Part shown: in pieces, positions 10,321-21,218 of the stretch
How positions within the stretch are numbered: the first letter of the stretch is position 1
Layout: the number at the start of each line of letters is the position of its first letter
From: Colias croceus
Lineage: Eukaryota; Arthropoda; Insecta; Lepidoptera; Pieridae
Assembly (NCBI RefSeq): GCF_905220415.1
Contig: NC_059547.1
Coordinates: 1,934,501-1,998,500, forward strand
DNA length: 64,000 nucleotides
Direction of reading: 5' to 3'
Notes under the pieces: generated by a model
What the model was told of the DNA's origin: nothing
Database searches by the model: none
What the model saw: the letters and a program-made list of their open reading frames with translations, nothing else
Made by a program: the position numbers and the translations under genes

Positions 10321-11180
10321 TATCATAAATAATTTACTAGGAGGTATTGTACTTTGTGTTACAATTCCTAGTTTGTGACTAAAATATACGTTAACTAGGG
10401 TTTAAAATACCTAGATATGTTTCTATAAATTTTCTATTGTGTCGTTACATTTTAAATACATACACCTTTCTTAAAAACTTTTAGATTTTTTATTTTATTT
10501 TTCATAAGTTAAAATCAAAAATAGCATTAAAATGAACAAAAGCTTTTAATTTTTTTTTATACAAATATAACAAAATAACTACCAAAGTTTGAGAAAATCT
10601 TTGTCTAATTTGCTGACTGCTAAATTGAAAAAAGTATACATGCAATAAGGTTTAATCATTGCGTAATTAAAATGTTTCATACCTTTATGAATTGAGGTCC
10701 TGTTAGTCGTCCCTTGACTCGGGAACAACGAGTACAGGGGGAATCTCGCAACACCTGTTACAGACAATATTTTTAGTTTTTATAATAGGAATAGGTAGGC
10801 TATAAAATGGTGTACCTAATAAAAACTAACTGAACTAATTAATGTACTAGAAAATTAAAATGCGTTTAATTTGTATTGAGTAAGTAGATACTCAAACAAA
10901 TTGCTTGATTTTTCAAAATTAAAAGAAGCTTGCATGGAATTAGCGATGCATAAATGAAAAGTAAGTAAGTGAAATATATACCTAGCTTTAAAATAAATTC
11001 ATGGTAATTAAGTGATGCTAAGTTTCGATAAATTATTGTAATAGCATACCTACCTACAATCGAGAACTTTCCAATCATCTCCTGTAATCTCCCTAATTTA
11101 TATATTAAATTTAAGGATCTAAATTACAAATCAGTCATCGAAATGTGTTAAGCGCTTAACAAGTATCTATTTTTATATAT
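10321..11180. other. Non-coding, nothing recognised
   Basis: AT-rich. Small ORFs on the minus strand are chance open frames with no motif. Confidence 0.4.
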
Positions 11181-11189
11181 TTTTTTGAG

Positions 11190-11420
11190 TTTGTAAAACA
11201 GAAAAAATGTCGGAAAGCATTGAACCGCATTCCAACGTAAAATCGAAATTTGTATCACGTCGAGTACCAGGCTCACATACCTTGTTGGAGATCAGAGGGC
11301 GGGCGGGAGCGGGCGCCCCCCGCCGCCCCGCCCAGCATCGCCCCTCGTGTTGAACCACCTCACCACCTGCGACAGACATACAAACTTAGTATACATTTGC
11401 TTAATGGAACGCCTGCTAAA
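11190..11420. other. GC-rich exon-like island, strand unresolved
   Basis: A sharply GC-rich block (11289-11345) sits in AT-rich DNA. Plus strand: an acceptor-like TTTGTAAAACAG|AAAAAATGTCG gives an ATG at 11207 opening 48 codons (start M-S-E-S-I-E-P-H), and a donor-like CTAAA|GTGAGTAATG lies near 11420. Minus strand: an acceptor-like TATGTCTGTCGCAG and a strong donor CCAACAAG|GTATGTGAG frame a short segment with an open frame rich in Ala, Arg, Gly and Pro. Both are plausible and neither gives a recognised protein. A CpG-type regulatory island is a third reading. Confidence 0.35.
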
Positions 11421-11441
11421 GTGAGTAATGTAAAAATGTAG

Positions 11442-13940
11442 TAATTTTTACGATCGATAGAGGCATTTTTTATAAGGCCATTTCGATCAAGTTAACAGCA
11501 TCAAAAACCTTTTGGTAAAAAGCACTTTTTTAAAAATTCTGTTCGAATGAACCGGAGCTTATTTTAAAAACATTCCTATAGCTTTTCTACAGTTGCAGTA
11601 CTATGAATTAAAATGTTCTCGCAACATTTATTTCAGTAGGATTTAAACAGGCATTCAGGATTTTCAAGAATTTTTTTGTAGAATTTTTTATAATCATTAG
11701 GAGTATTTAGCTTTTTAATATAAAATTTTTAATAAAAATGTTCCCGAGCTTAACGCGTTACAAGGGAATGCTTTTAGAACTAAACTACCGCGCTATTCAT
11801 AATACTGTGCGTCGTTTGCATTTCAGACTTCCATATAATTTATATTTTCCTAGTAATACGAGCTAGTAAATCCACCAGTTAAAGTAATGTATGGGGGTTT
11901 TAGTTAATCACAGAATTTGCAAGAGGAATGCATATTCATTGATAAATTGATATGAAAAATACCTATCTGAAAAATAAACTAGACCGCATTTTAAAATCGA
12001 ATATCAATAGGTATGTAGGATGTGCAAAGAATAAAATTATGTTTATGTTTGTTAAAACTAGGACACCCATTTTAATTATTTCAATAAATAAAAGGACAAT
12101 TTATGTGTACCACGTGACATTATAAGTACCTAGGTAAGTAGTAGTTTAATACAATTTTAAAGTTGTTAAACAACTTAAATATGTTTCAAAACCTTTAATT
12201 AGTAATAAAGTGTACAACAATACAAATACGAGCCATTTATAATGTAATATAAACGTTAATTTCTAATGAATTCAGAAACGGTCCAGCAAAAACCTAATAA
12301 GCATACAAATGTAAAAATGCCATTTAGCACCGCATTGCGATCCTTATTTCCTGGTATGAGAGTCGAATATCGCGTTAAAAACGTGTCGGCGAAATAGACG
12401 GACAGACAAAAAGCTTATTGTGTGAAAGATGTGGAATAAATTACGATAACCCGTTCCGACGTTTTTATGTAGAATGGATTTATTTGTATGGATTTCTTTG
12501 AATCGAGCTCCAAGGGATCAGATTCTAAGGTGTGCATTAGGTTTATGGGAAGTGACACGGGGTTAATTAATTCCCATTAAATTTCCGAACCCATTCCTGC
12601 GCGAGGGCGTTCTCGTCTTTTTGTGTTTATTAAAATCTGTTTTATAACAAGCTGTTTTGTTACCATTTACTCGTAGGATTTCTTTATTGGTGCTTCACTT
12701 TTATAATTAAACAACAAAAATGTACCCTAAATTACGTTACAAATAAAATCCGTTTTAATAATGAATTTGTCGAAAACAACAGACCAATATTAACAATCAA
12801 TTTTGTAATTGATTGCTAATTAGTTCGATGAAATTAAGATTAAGAATCAATTTAGACGCAATAAACGGATACAAATTATGCTGAAATACATATTTTAATT
12901 TCATATCTAGGTATCTTTAACTTGCAGGTACTATTATGAACGCTAAATTCATTATAAATGCATTAAAAATTAACTTCTTATGTAGAACACACAATCAAAC
13001 CTACGATGTTTATACAATACAGATGGTGATTCAGAAACTAGTAGGTAGTACTTAAAAATTAAATGGAAACAATAAATAAATTAATTTTGCTTTATACTAT
13101 TTGTAATAACTGTGTCTAATTTCCACTCCCATCTTAAACAATTTATTATACTCCCCAAATAAAAAGGACACAATTATAATACTCACGATGAAGTTAAAAG
13201 CATTTATATTTAGTATACTTTTTGTCAGCTCAAAAACTGAACGCATTGCTTGCAAGGGTCCTCAAGAGCTCCCAATTAGTCAATTTGTTAACTAAAGTTT
13301 GAATGTGACGTGCTCATTAGTGAAACAGTTAAGGTAAATGAACTATTTTGAATGCCATCAAATATTTAAAAGGACACTAAATTGTTCTCTCAATTTTTGG
13401 GGTCGCAGCAAGTTGGTATCTTTTTACAGTGTTATTAAAAAGACCTTATAATTTTTATGGTTGCCGGATCGTTCAAAACATTTTTGTAACTGGGTTTCTC
13501 TTATGTACATTAATTTAAATGTGACTTGCATAGAGAGATTTGGCTTATAATAAAATATTTAAACAGTTTGTATCAGCCGTTTTATGCCGTGGTTCTCTAA
13601 TTTAAACAGGTCAGTTTCACATAGATATTAAGTGTTGTCGTTACAAACTATTGCATGGAACATACTTTATGTTTGATACAATAGATATTCTTTAAAGTAA
13701 ATACAAAAACTTTTTAAGATAAAATGAAACTTTAATTTATAGTGCAAGATATCCATATTTTCATCACATTTGTAAATGGGCAACTAAGATGGGCAGCATG
13801 TTTTCCTATCTATGTAATCTTCAACTTATTACTAGAAGTGTTTTGTTATTTTATTAAATACTAGGGTATAATAAAGCAATACTTTCTTCTAGGAATACTC
13901 TTTTTCCAATTAGACGTAAGCAATCAACTCCCTAAGGCGA
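11442..13940. other. Long non-coding AT-rich stretch
   Basis: About 2.5 kb with no ORF above background, no recognised repeat terminus and no RNA gene. It would fit intronic or intergenic DNA. Confidence 0.45.
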
Positions 13941-13969
13941 TTTAGTGCGGCTTCTTCCCCGGAAGAGGG

Positions 13970-14205
13970 CGCTGCTAGGCAACCGACTTCGATGCAAAAA
14001 TAAAACCTACAGTAGGAGAGATGATATTTTTAAGCTATTGCATAGCTTCTATCGCGGGCCTTCAGCGCGGGGACCAAATCGAAAAAATTCCATAACGAAA
14101 AAACCTCACGCTCCCCACTCCGACGGGCTCGGAGGTGTGGCTTGAAGGCATGCTACGCAATATAGCTTTAGCGCGGCCGCGGCAGTCCCCGAGTGCCACA
14201 CGTCT
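13970..14205 (-). repeat. Unclassified GC-rich dispersed repeat, copy 1
   Basis: On the minus strand it starts GACGTGTGGCACTCGGGGAC, passes CAAGCCACACCTCCG and GCGTGAGGTTTTTTCGTTA, and ends AAGCTATGCAATAGCTTAAA. A second copy in the opposite orientation is at 17046-17206. The ends show no inverted repeat, and I recognise the sequence only as a repeat seen in Lepidoptera. A SINE-like origin is possible. Confidence 0.55.
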
Positions 14206-15540
14206 TTTTTTATTATTATTCTTACTTAGTTTTTAATTAACTGTAATAAACACTTTAGTATAAGAAACACCAATAAAAAGGTCCATATCGCGTCTATAAA
14301 AAATAGCAATCACACCGAGGTTACATTTAAAACGTACGACTTTTTCAATGCCATTTACAATAACGTAATCGTATGTTCATTGATAAATTAATTAATTTAA
14401 TTAAACCTTTTTGCACGGTTCTCGATGATTTTTTACATCTTTTTCAATTATCTCAAGGATTTTTTTCTTATAGGCTATACATACCGCTATGGCATACTAT
14501 TAATGCTGTACACAGATGCTGTACCTAATTTAATTTTTATTACCATATTCTTATTTAAAATGTAGCAAAGGTATTTATTTCAATAGTTAACAGGTGCCCA
14601 AATAATCAAAATAACTGCCTATTAATGATCATTATTCATTAATATTAAAATGAGCCCCTTTACACGTTTCACAAACAAGCTTCAAAGGGTTTTAAAGATA
14701 ACACAAGTTCCAATTAAAATAATATCCATCTGCCCGTAACTTTAAATATAGTTGGGGTGGAGTGCAACAATTAAGTAATTGCGCTAATTACAGACGTGTA
14801 AATTAACTAAACGCGAGACAATAATTGATACTGGCGCCTTTTTTATTATTCTCCTTCAATTCATGTGTTCCTGGTATTATCTTTGGAATTAGATCATATT
14901 TGCCGACTGTACCCATTTTTTGTCTGTTTTTTTCACGTTTTTATCGCAAGTAAGCAAGTAATTAATTAAACACATTTTAACAAAATCGATTGAATATTTT
15001 TTCATGACATACTTGGGTCGATCAACTTTTATTGGTCCGACGTGTACGGATCATGTCCCTGAAGGATAATTAATAAACATGAAATCATAAAGAGTTAAAT
15101 TCGTTTTAATTATATTCCTTTTAATATTTTCTAGCATTATTGCGAACAATATTTTACTTGTTTTATTAATTTGTGCGTTGTTTCATGGTTGTCGAGGGAC
15201 TAAATGCAATTTTCCAGTACTATCACATTTGTCCCCATGCCACAATGCATTAACAAACTTCGCATCACGAACACATACTATCACGACCATAAATACCAAA
15301 TACACTCCTTGTTTCAGTACATAATTATTGACATCCAAACATACAAACCATTTTTTTTTATTGGATATAATACGATTTTCAGGCATTTTACTTTTGTCCC
15401 CATAAATCACCTACATGACACAGGTCTCACAGACAACCGTAATTTAGTTATGAAACCAAAACACATATGGCGCGGTAGATTCCTAAACAACAAGCTAAAC
15501 ACAATAATTAACTGTCGGGCTCAAACGCCACTTTGATTTG
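14206..15540. other. Non-coding, nothing firmly recognised
   Basis: AT-rich. At 15183-15540 overlapping ORFs on both strands and two lines with TTTGTCCCCAT suggest an unidentified repeat, but no boundary can be drawn. Confidence 0.35.
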
Positions 15541-15628
15541 TATAAAATCACGGCAATAGTCGTCCGAGCGTTGTTGGTGAGTGTGGGGTGGCTTTTTTGT
15601 CAGTCCGTCAGACAACTGTGATTAAAAC
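15541..15628 (+). promoter_or_regulatory. Candidate promoter and short first exon
   Basis: TATAAAAT at 15541-15548 is followed by an insect initiator-like TCAGTCCG near 15600 and then a strong splice donor AAAAC|GTAAGTACT with GT at 15629. The junction bases ACGTAAGTAC are identical to those ending the candidate exon at 8882. No start codon lies in the exon. Confidence 0.3.
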
Positions 15629-15639
15629 GTAAGTACTTG

Positions 15640-17045
15640 ATGCATTGTTATCAATTATACTACACGAGATGAGCTTTCGTCTATATTTTAGTGTGAGCTG
15701 AGATTAATATATAAAATAACAATAGTATTTGCTTGGCGGCTCAAAATTTAAAAAATGTCCCGCGGACAACCAGTCACTTGGTCAACCAAAGTGGTTGTAC
15801 CATGGACAATTTGGTTGTCCCTAGGACAATAATTATATAAAACTTATACTTTAACAGTTAAATAGTTCATGTTTTGTTTATTACTCGGCTGTTTCGGGAA
15901 CACATTTTTATTACGCGATTTTATGTCTAGTTTAATTGTAATTTTAACATTTCAAAAATCAAGACGCTACTACTACAACTAAGATGTCCCCATATGAAAA
16001 TCACATTATACTTCATTCATTCAGTTTTATCGAGAATCAGTTCATTTTAATTAAGTAAAATCAATAATACGATACGTAACAACCTCGCCTTAATAGTTTT
16101 TTTGTAAAAAATATCACTATTTCCGCTTTACTGAAACTTTTTTATATATGAAACATTATTTGGTTGTTCAAAAGACATCATTCGTTTCAATTTTAATAAA
16201 AATATTTCGTATTTTGGGTGTAAATAGAACAAATATCAAAATATTATTTATTATTTAATATTAGAAGAATTTGTTTTAATTCTTAAGGGAATTTAACATT
16301 TAAAAAAGTACTATTGTGTAAGTTGTCCAAAGGATATTATTTCCCGTGAATAGATCGGTTCGTGAAGTTAAATCCACAAATGTATTTAATCAACATCACT
16401 GCTGCTTATATAATCTTAATCTACGAAGAATTATCTTCTAAATGAAATAGTAAAATGCTGAAAATTAAGTAAAAAAAAAAAATACGAGAAAATTATGATC
16501 GGGACCTTTAAAAATTGATTGACCCACTTACATACCTAATTCAGATATTGAAAAAAAAACAGGCGGTGGTATTCTTTTGAGTACCTAAGAAGTATCGACT
16601 ATTATTTTCATATTTTCATTTACTAAATAATAAAGAATTAATGTTCCTAATTCTCTTCAACTTAAACAATATTTAACAAGTATCAACCTAATAAAGTTTG
16701 TTCGTTGTTAATTACTTTCTAAATCATGTACTAATAACTGAATATACTTGAATATTTTGTAAAGGTCCACTTAGTCTCGCCAGACATGGGCAAATATTTA
16801 CCAGGCACGCTTGCCTTCCCTTTCTGAGACACGATATAATATTTGAGGGAATAGTTGCATGGTAAATAAAGGCAATATTTTATTTTGTGTAGAGGCTTAT
16901 AAGTTGAGTAGTAGTAAAAGTATCTGACCATAAAGGGCATCCTTTATTTTAATATTACAGCCGTATTACGTACGAATTTTCCTGCCTAGGTACATAGAAA
17001 TAGGTAAGTATGGGAAGCCAGAATACTTACAAGAATATTAAAAAC
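15640..17045. other. Non-coding, nothing firmly recognised
   Basis: AT-rich. A block at 15756-15835 repeats GGACAA/GGTTGTCC motifs (GCGGACAACC, GGTTGTACC, GGTTGTCC) and may be the edge of an unclassified transposon. No partner end was found with confidence. Confidence 0.35.
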
Positions 17046-17206
17046 GACGTGTGGCACTCGGGGACTGCCGCGGTAAAGCATGCTATGCCTTCAAGCCACA
17101 CCTCCGCCCGTCGGAGTGGCGAGCGTGAGGTTTTTTCGTTACGGAATTTCTCGATTCGGTCCCCGCGCTCAAGGCCCGCGGTAGAAGCTATGCAATAGCT
17201 TAAAAA
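17046..17206 (+). repeat. Unclassified GC-rich dispersed repeat, copy 2
   Basis: Starts GACGTGTGGCACTCGGGGAC and ends AAGCTATGCAATAGCTTAAA, matching the copy at 13970-14205 in the opposite orientation, with differences scattered along the length. The 62-codon ORF over it is incidental. Confidence 0.55.
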
Positions 17207-17809
17207 TGTTCAAATCATTTAGCATCTTGGATGCAACCTACACAGACTCGTCAGCATGATTTTAGAACACTCAATCCATACGTATCAGAAAATTGTTTTT
17301 CACTCATCTTAATAATTATATTTAAATACGTATCATAGACATTTTTCTAGTAGTTTAAGTAAGTTTATTGGATGTCAAGTTAAAATGACAATTTTCTAAG
17401 CTACTAACTATACCCACCTAAGTTACAACTAAGTACCTACTATTTGTTATAAGTACCTTTTTCTTAATTTAATTTTTCTTAATAATACATCATCTTCAAG
17501 CATATCAGGTACCTAAGTCACAGCCTAAGTTGCGTTGCTTAGTAAAACGTACCTACGTATTTTAAAAGCATAAATTATTAACATAAACACATAAAAGTAA
17601 TCTAAAATAATAAAGATTATAACGAGGAGAGCTATAAAATTGTAAATTAAAACATAAAGAAGCGTATTAAGTTGATAATTAGAGGTTTCTTGCAAACATA
17701 GTATGAATTTCTATTAAGAATTATAAACTTCTCTGAACGTATTAATAAATGTGCAAAAAAGTTATTTTTTTGAGAAATTATAGAGTAGGTACTAAGCTGT
17801 TTCATAGAA
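17207..17809. other. Non-coding, nothing recognised
   Basis: AT-rich flank without an ORF or repeat boundary. Confidence 0.4.
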
Positions 17810-18002
17810 TCACTACATAGTATAATACAAAGTCGCTTTCTCTGTACCTATGTCCCTTTGTATGCTTAAATTTTTTAAACTACGCAACGGATTCTGATGC
17901 GGTTTTTTTAAATAGATATACTTAGTGATTGAAGAGGAAGGTTTTAGTATAGAATTTATTAGGTTTTAGATAAAGCGGGCGAAGCCGCGGGCGGTGAGCT
18001 AG
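17810..18002 (+). mobile_element. Short non-autonomous Helitron, AAATCCGTTGCGTAGTTTTA family
   Basis: Starts TCACTACATAGTATAATACA and ends GCGGGCGGTGAGCTAG before T. The inner blocks GTCGCTTTCTCTG, CTACGCAACGGATTCTGATG and AGGTTTTAGATAAAG recur at 28257, 43510, 61177 and 61943. TC start, 3' hairpin and CTAG end fit a Helitron. Confidence 0.75.
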
Positions 18003-18600
18003 TATTTAATATTCTGTAATATCTAAGCTGGTTTCAGGTAGGTACCTACTTGAATCAGTGTCCGGGAATAAGTAATCATACAAAGTTATAGTTAATGAAC
18101 ATAAATATACACCTAATACCTAGATGTTATTCCTGACTTCACTCGTGTTGTTGACTTGTTGTAGGTAAAGGTAGTAAAGTGTAGTAGTGTAGTAGCTTTA
18201 ATGGTAAATACTTTGGTAAAGTAATGTTACAAAATACGTCGAGTAGTTTTTTTAACTAAATCCTTTGAGAAATTCCATTTAATCACCAACTTGGTGAGTA
18301 GTTTTGATCGTATTCTATACAGACACAAAGGCAGACACAGACGAACATTAGAAAAAGTGTACAGTTTTGTTTGTTTGACGCCTAAATCTCTGGAATTATG
18401 ATCGAATTAATACGTAGTCTGTAGATTATTAACTTTAAACATTCTTTTTGAAAATGAATGATGATTAAAACCGCGGGATGCGGTTTGTTATTAAAAGGCG
18501 GTAAAATGAGATCTTGTAGTGTATTTAGTATTTAGTTATTTACGCTCTTCGGAGATATTTAATGAGATCGAAGCACCATTTAAAGAAAATTAAACTTCAT
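18003..18600. other. Non-coding, nothing recognised
   Basis: AT-rich spacer. No ORF with protein character. Confidence 0.4.
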
Positions 18601-18639
18601 CGGGTACGGTACTTTGACTATTTGTTATACCTTTTTCTT

Positions 18640-18735
18640 AATTGGGAGTTTGTCTTTTTACCTGATTGCAAAAAGAGGGTTATGTTTTTCGAGTGTATGT
18701 TTGTATGTGTGTATTTCTTTGGTACACCCTACAAT
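18640..18735 (+). repeat. Retroposon fragment with AGAGGGTTATGTTTTTCGAG
   Basis: The block GATTGCAAAAAGAGGGTTATG followed by a GTATG-rich run and TTTCTTTGGTAC also occurs on the minus strand near 29905-29985. It is a common lepidopteran dispersed repeat in my recollection; the ends are not defined here. Confidence 0.45.
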
Positions 18736-18769
18736 CCAAATTTTTACTTATGATGTGTCGTTGTGACCA

Positions 18770-19349
18770 TCAGAGTTATGCGGTAGTGAACTAGTGACAT
18801 AGGCTTCATAAATAAGCAGTCAGATATTTTGTTTTCATAATAATAACAATTCTTGTAACGTCAGTGATTGTTTTTTAGCATTCAAGCGTTTATATGGATT
18901 CTTACGAGCGACACACGAAAAATTTAAAATTAAGCCTTTGATATACATTATACAATACAGTACAGGCTTATTCTGGAAATTGTCATTCTATCTTTTTATT
19001 AAATTTGATTTTTCGAGTCATAGAGGAAAAATATGTACCAAAATTGCTTGCAGGAACTCAGTGATTGCTTTGACTTTTAGAGGGTTGAGATTTCGAGTAA
19101 TGGAAGTTTCTGTGGCCTGAAGGGAAGGGAAGAAAACATTTTCGAGTTTATATTGATTCTACTTCAATATCAAGAATGACTGAACGATTATACATATTAA
19201 ACACAAAAATGAAACGACCTGAGCATGAAATTAATATGAAACATAATGTAAATAAAATTATAATAAGATTGATTGATAAAACAATCAAAACCGAAAACGG
19301 CACTGCTCACTGTGCACTGTAACTGTATCGATATTTTTTTTATTTGAAA
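18770..19349. other. Non-coding, nothing recognised
   Basis: AT-rich spacer before the Helitron-like element at 19350. No ORF, repeat terminus or RNA gene is visible. Confidence 0.4.
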
Positions 19350-19522
19350 CTAGCGGTCCGCCCCGGCTTCGCCCGTGGTACATGTTTACGTTTTCTCTCC
19401 ATAAGAACCATCCTAGTACTTCAAGGAGTATAATAAAAAAAGAAATATCGAAATCGGTTCAGCCGTTCTCGAGTTATGCGCTTACCAACACATTTTGCGA
19501 TTCATTTTTATATTATAGAAGA
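19350..19522 (-). mobile_element. Helitron-like element with GGGGCGGACCGCTAG end
   Basis: On the minus strand it starts TCTTCTATAATATAAAAATG and ends CGAAGCCGGGGCGGACCGCTAG. The middle carries GGCTGAACCGATTTCGATAT. The ends have the TC...CTAG pattern, and the GC-rich 3' hairpin is altered relative to the Lep1 type. Confidence 0.6.
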
Positions 19523-19565
19523 TATATAGTTTATTTCATACTAAATACAAAATAATATCACACTA

Positions 19566-20297
19566 TACCCGGCGCGGCCTAAGATGATCCCTATGACAGT
19601 TCGTCTTAGTGATTGCTCGTATGATGGATCGTGTCGATACTTTACTATTTTATAGGCAAAGGCGTGGTTTGCATTCAGCCACGTCGGTAAACATGTTTTT
19701 ACAAATATTATTAAATGAATTTTTAACGTCTATTATGTAAACGAAACGGTAAGTAAAACGAAAGTTTTCCAAAACATAAAAATGCACCTTATCATTTTCT
19801 CGTAATTTTTAACCCGTTTAACACAGTGTATATTATTTTATCATGAAAATGGAATCCCCCATTTAATTTTTCTAAAACTTATATTATCATAGGTAAGTAA
19901 ATTAACGCGAACGGAAATTAATTAAATAATTATGCTGCGATCTTCTGTTCCATTCAATAGTGAATGAACTATAGCTTAAGCATGGAAAAAATGTGAACTC
20001 GTTTCCATTATCGAAATTTGTTTATCGATACTTTCCGCACTAGTCGATAAATGCTAGCGATGTAAGTTTTGAAGGACGTAAACGTAAAGTCAGATTGTTA
20101 TAATTTCTCGTAAATGTTAAGAATTGTAATAATGCCAACGGAATATCATTGTAATGGCATAAAGCTACGTAAAAATTAATAAATGCCATTTTTAGACGCC
20201 TCCAATACGTTTCTAATTTAATGGTGACGCCATTACAAGTTTGTCTCTTGAGAATAACTGTCAGTGTCATAGGGATCATCTTAGGCCGCGCCGGGTA
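19566..20297. mobile_element. TA-flanked inverted-repeat element (Tc1/mariner-type MITE candidate), 732 bp
   Basis: Left end TACCCGGCGCGGCCTAAGAT continues GATCCCTATGACA; the right end is its exact reverse complement, giving a 33-bp terminal inverted repeat. TA lies on each side (19564-19565 and 20298-20299). The interior has no transposase; a 101-codon minus-strand ORF that runs past the right end is not protein-like. TA flanks suggest Tc1/mariner or a relative, without protein support. Confidence 0.7.
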
Positions 20298-20299
20298 TA

Positions 20300-20696
20300 C
20301 AAATACTTCTAGATATTCACGCACACATGTGTAAAAATCATGCAAGTGTGTGCACTACGTCCAGACAGAATGTTTACGTAGGGGTGGCTACCCCTATGTA
20401 GTTATGCCGCCCTGGTACTCGCTGATGTAATTATCCCAAGCACGAGCCCTCTTTTAAGGGGGAGGGTAAACAAAATATTTGCTCACATATACCGAAAATA
20501 GCGGGAGATATGAAAAATTCTTTACTACATTTTTTGCCGCGCATTTATTCATACCTACATAGTTTAGGTACCTATGTAGAACCATAAAATAAAGTTTGTT
20601 CTGAATATGACCTGCTTTCAATAGTTAATAGTATCAACTATTTAAGATTCACTTTATAACTCAATTAGTATACAAGCATAACATATTATTATATTA
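20300..20696. other. Non-coding; small hairpin near 20373
   Basis: TACGTAGGGGT and ACCCCTATGTA form an imperfect 11-bp hairpin at about 20374-20399. Nothing else is recognised. Confidence 0.4.
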
Positions 20697-20863
20697 CTAG
20701 TGGTCCGCCCCGGCTTCGCCCGTGGTACCTACATGTTTAAACTATCCTATCTCTCAAGTTGGATCGAACTGCACATGGTGTGCGAATTTTATTATAATCG
20801 GTTAAGTGGTTTAGGAGTCCATTGAGGACAAACATTGTGACACGAGATTTATATATATTAAGA
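20697..20863 (-). mobile_element. Short Helitron, CTCGTGTCACAATG family
   Basis: On the minus strand it starts TCTTAATATATATAAATCTC and carries CACAATGTTTGTCCTCAATG, as in the copies at 32387, 35770 and 37085. Its 3' end is the variant GGGGCGGACCACTAG rather than the GCGGGCGG type. Confidence 0.65.
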
Positions 20864-21216
20864 TTTTAATAAGCAGAATTAAGATTCAACAAAGGCAATG
20901 TGACTCAATCATCTTCATAAATTCATACTTCTCTAATTATTTTTTGTCCATATCTAATATGAATTTATCTACAATACCAAACAAAAATAAATAAGAAAAA
21001 CGAAATATGGTCTTGTATTCACAGCGCTCGCTTCCTAAACCCAAAATTTGAACGTCAATATTGACCACATAAGATAAGGTGTGTAAATAAGTGGTAAAGA
21101 ACATTTTCACTATTTAAAATAACTTTTTGTTAACTAACTTCGATCTATCGATCTATTTCGAAACATTAAGTTTTAGTATAAAATGTTTAATAATACATTA
21201 TCCAGTGTCTCTAACT
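20864..21216. other. Non-coding, nothing recognised
   Basis: AT-rich spacer between the Helitron and the pogo-like relic. No ORF or repeat terminus is visible. Confidence 0.4.
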
Positions 21217-21218
21217 TA

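Noticed and set aside
11250..11441. Proline-rich plus-strand ORF as a protein
   Set aside because: Its first codon is TTG and the Pro/Ala content follows from the GC block. It is kept only as part of the unresolved island.
15756..15835. Terminal repeat of a transposon with GGACAA motifs
   Set aside because: The motifs repeat locally, but I could not find a convincing partner end or target duplication.
20040..20345. 101-codon minus-strand ORF
   Set aside because: It runs across the right terminus of the 19566-20297 element and has no recognisable domain.
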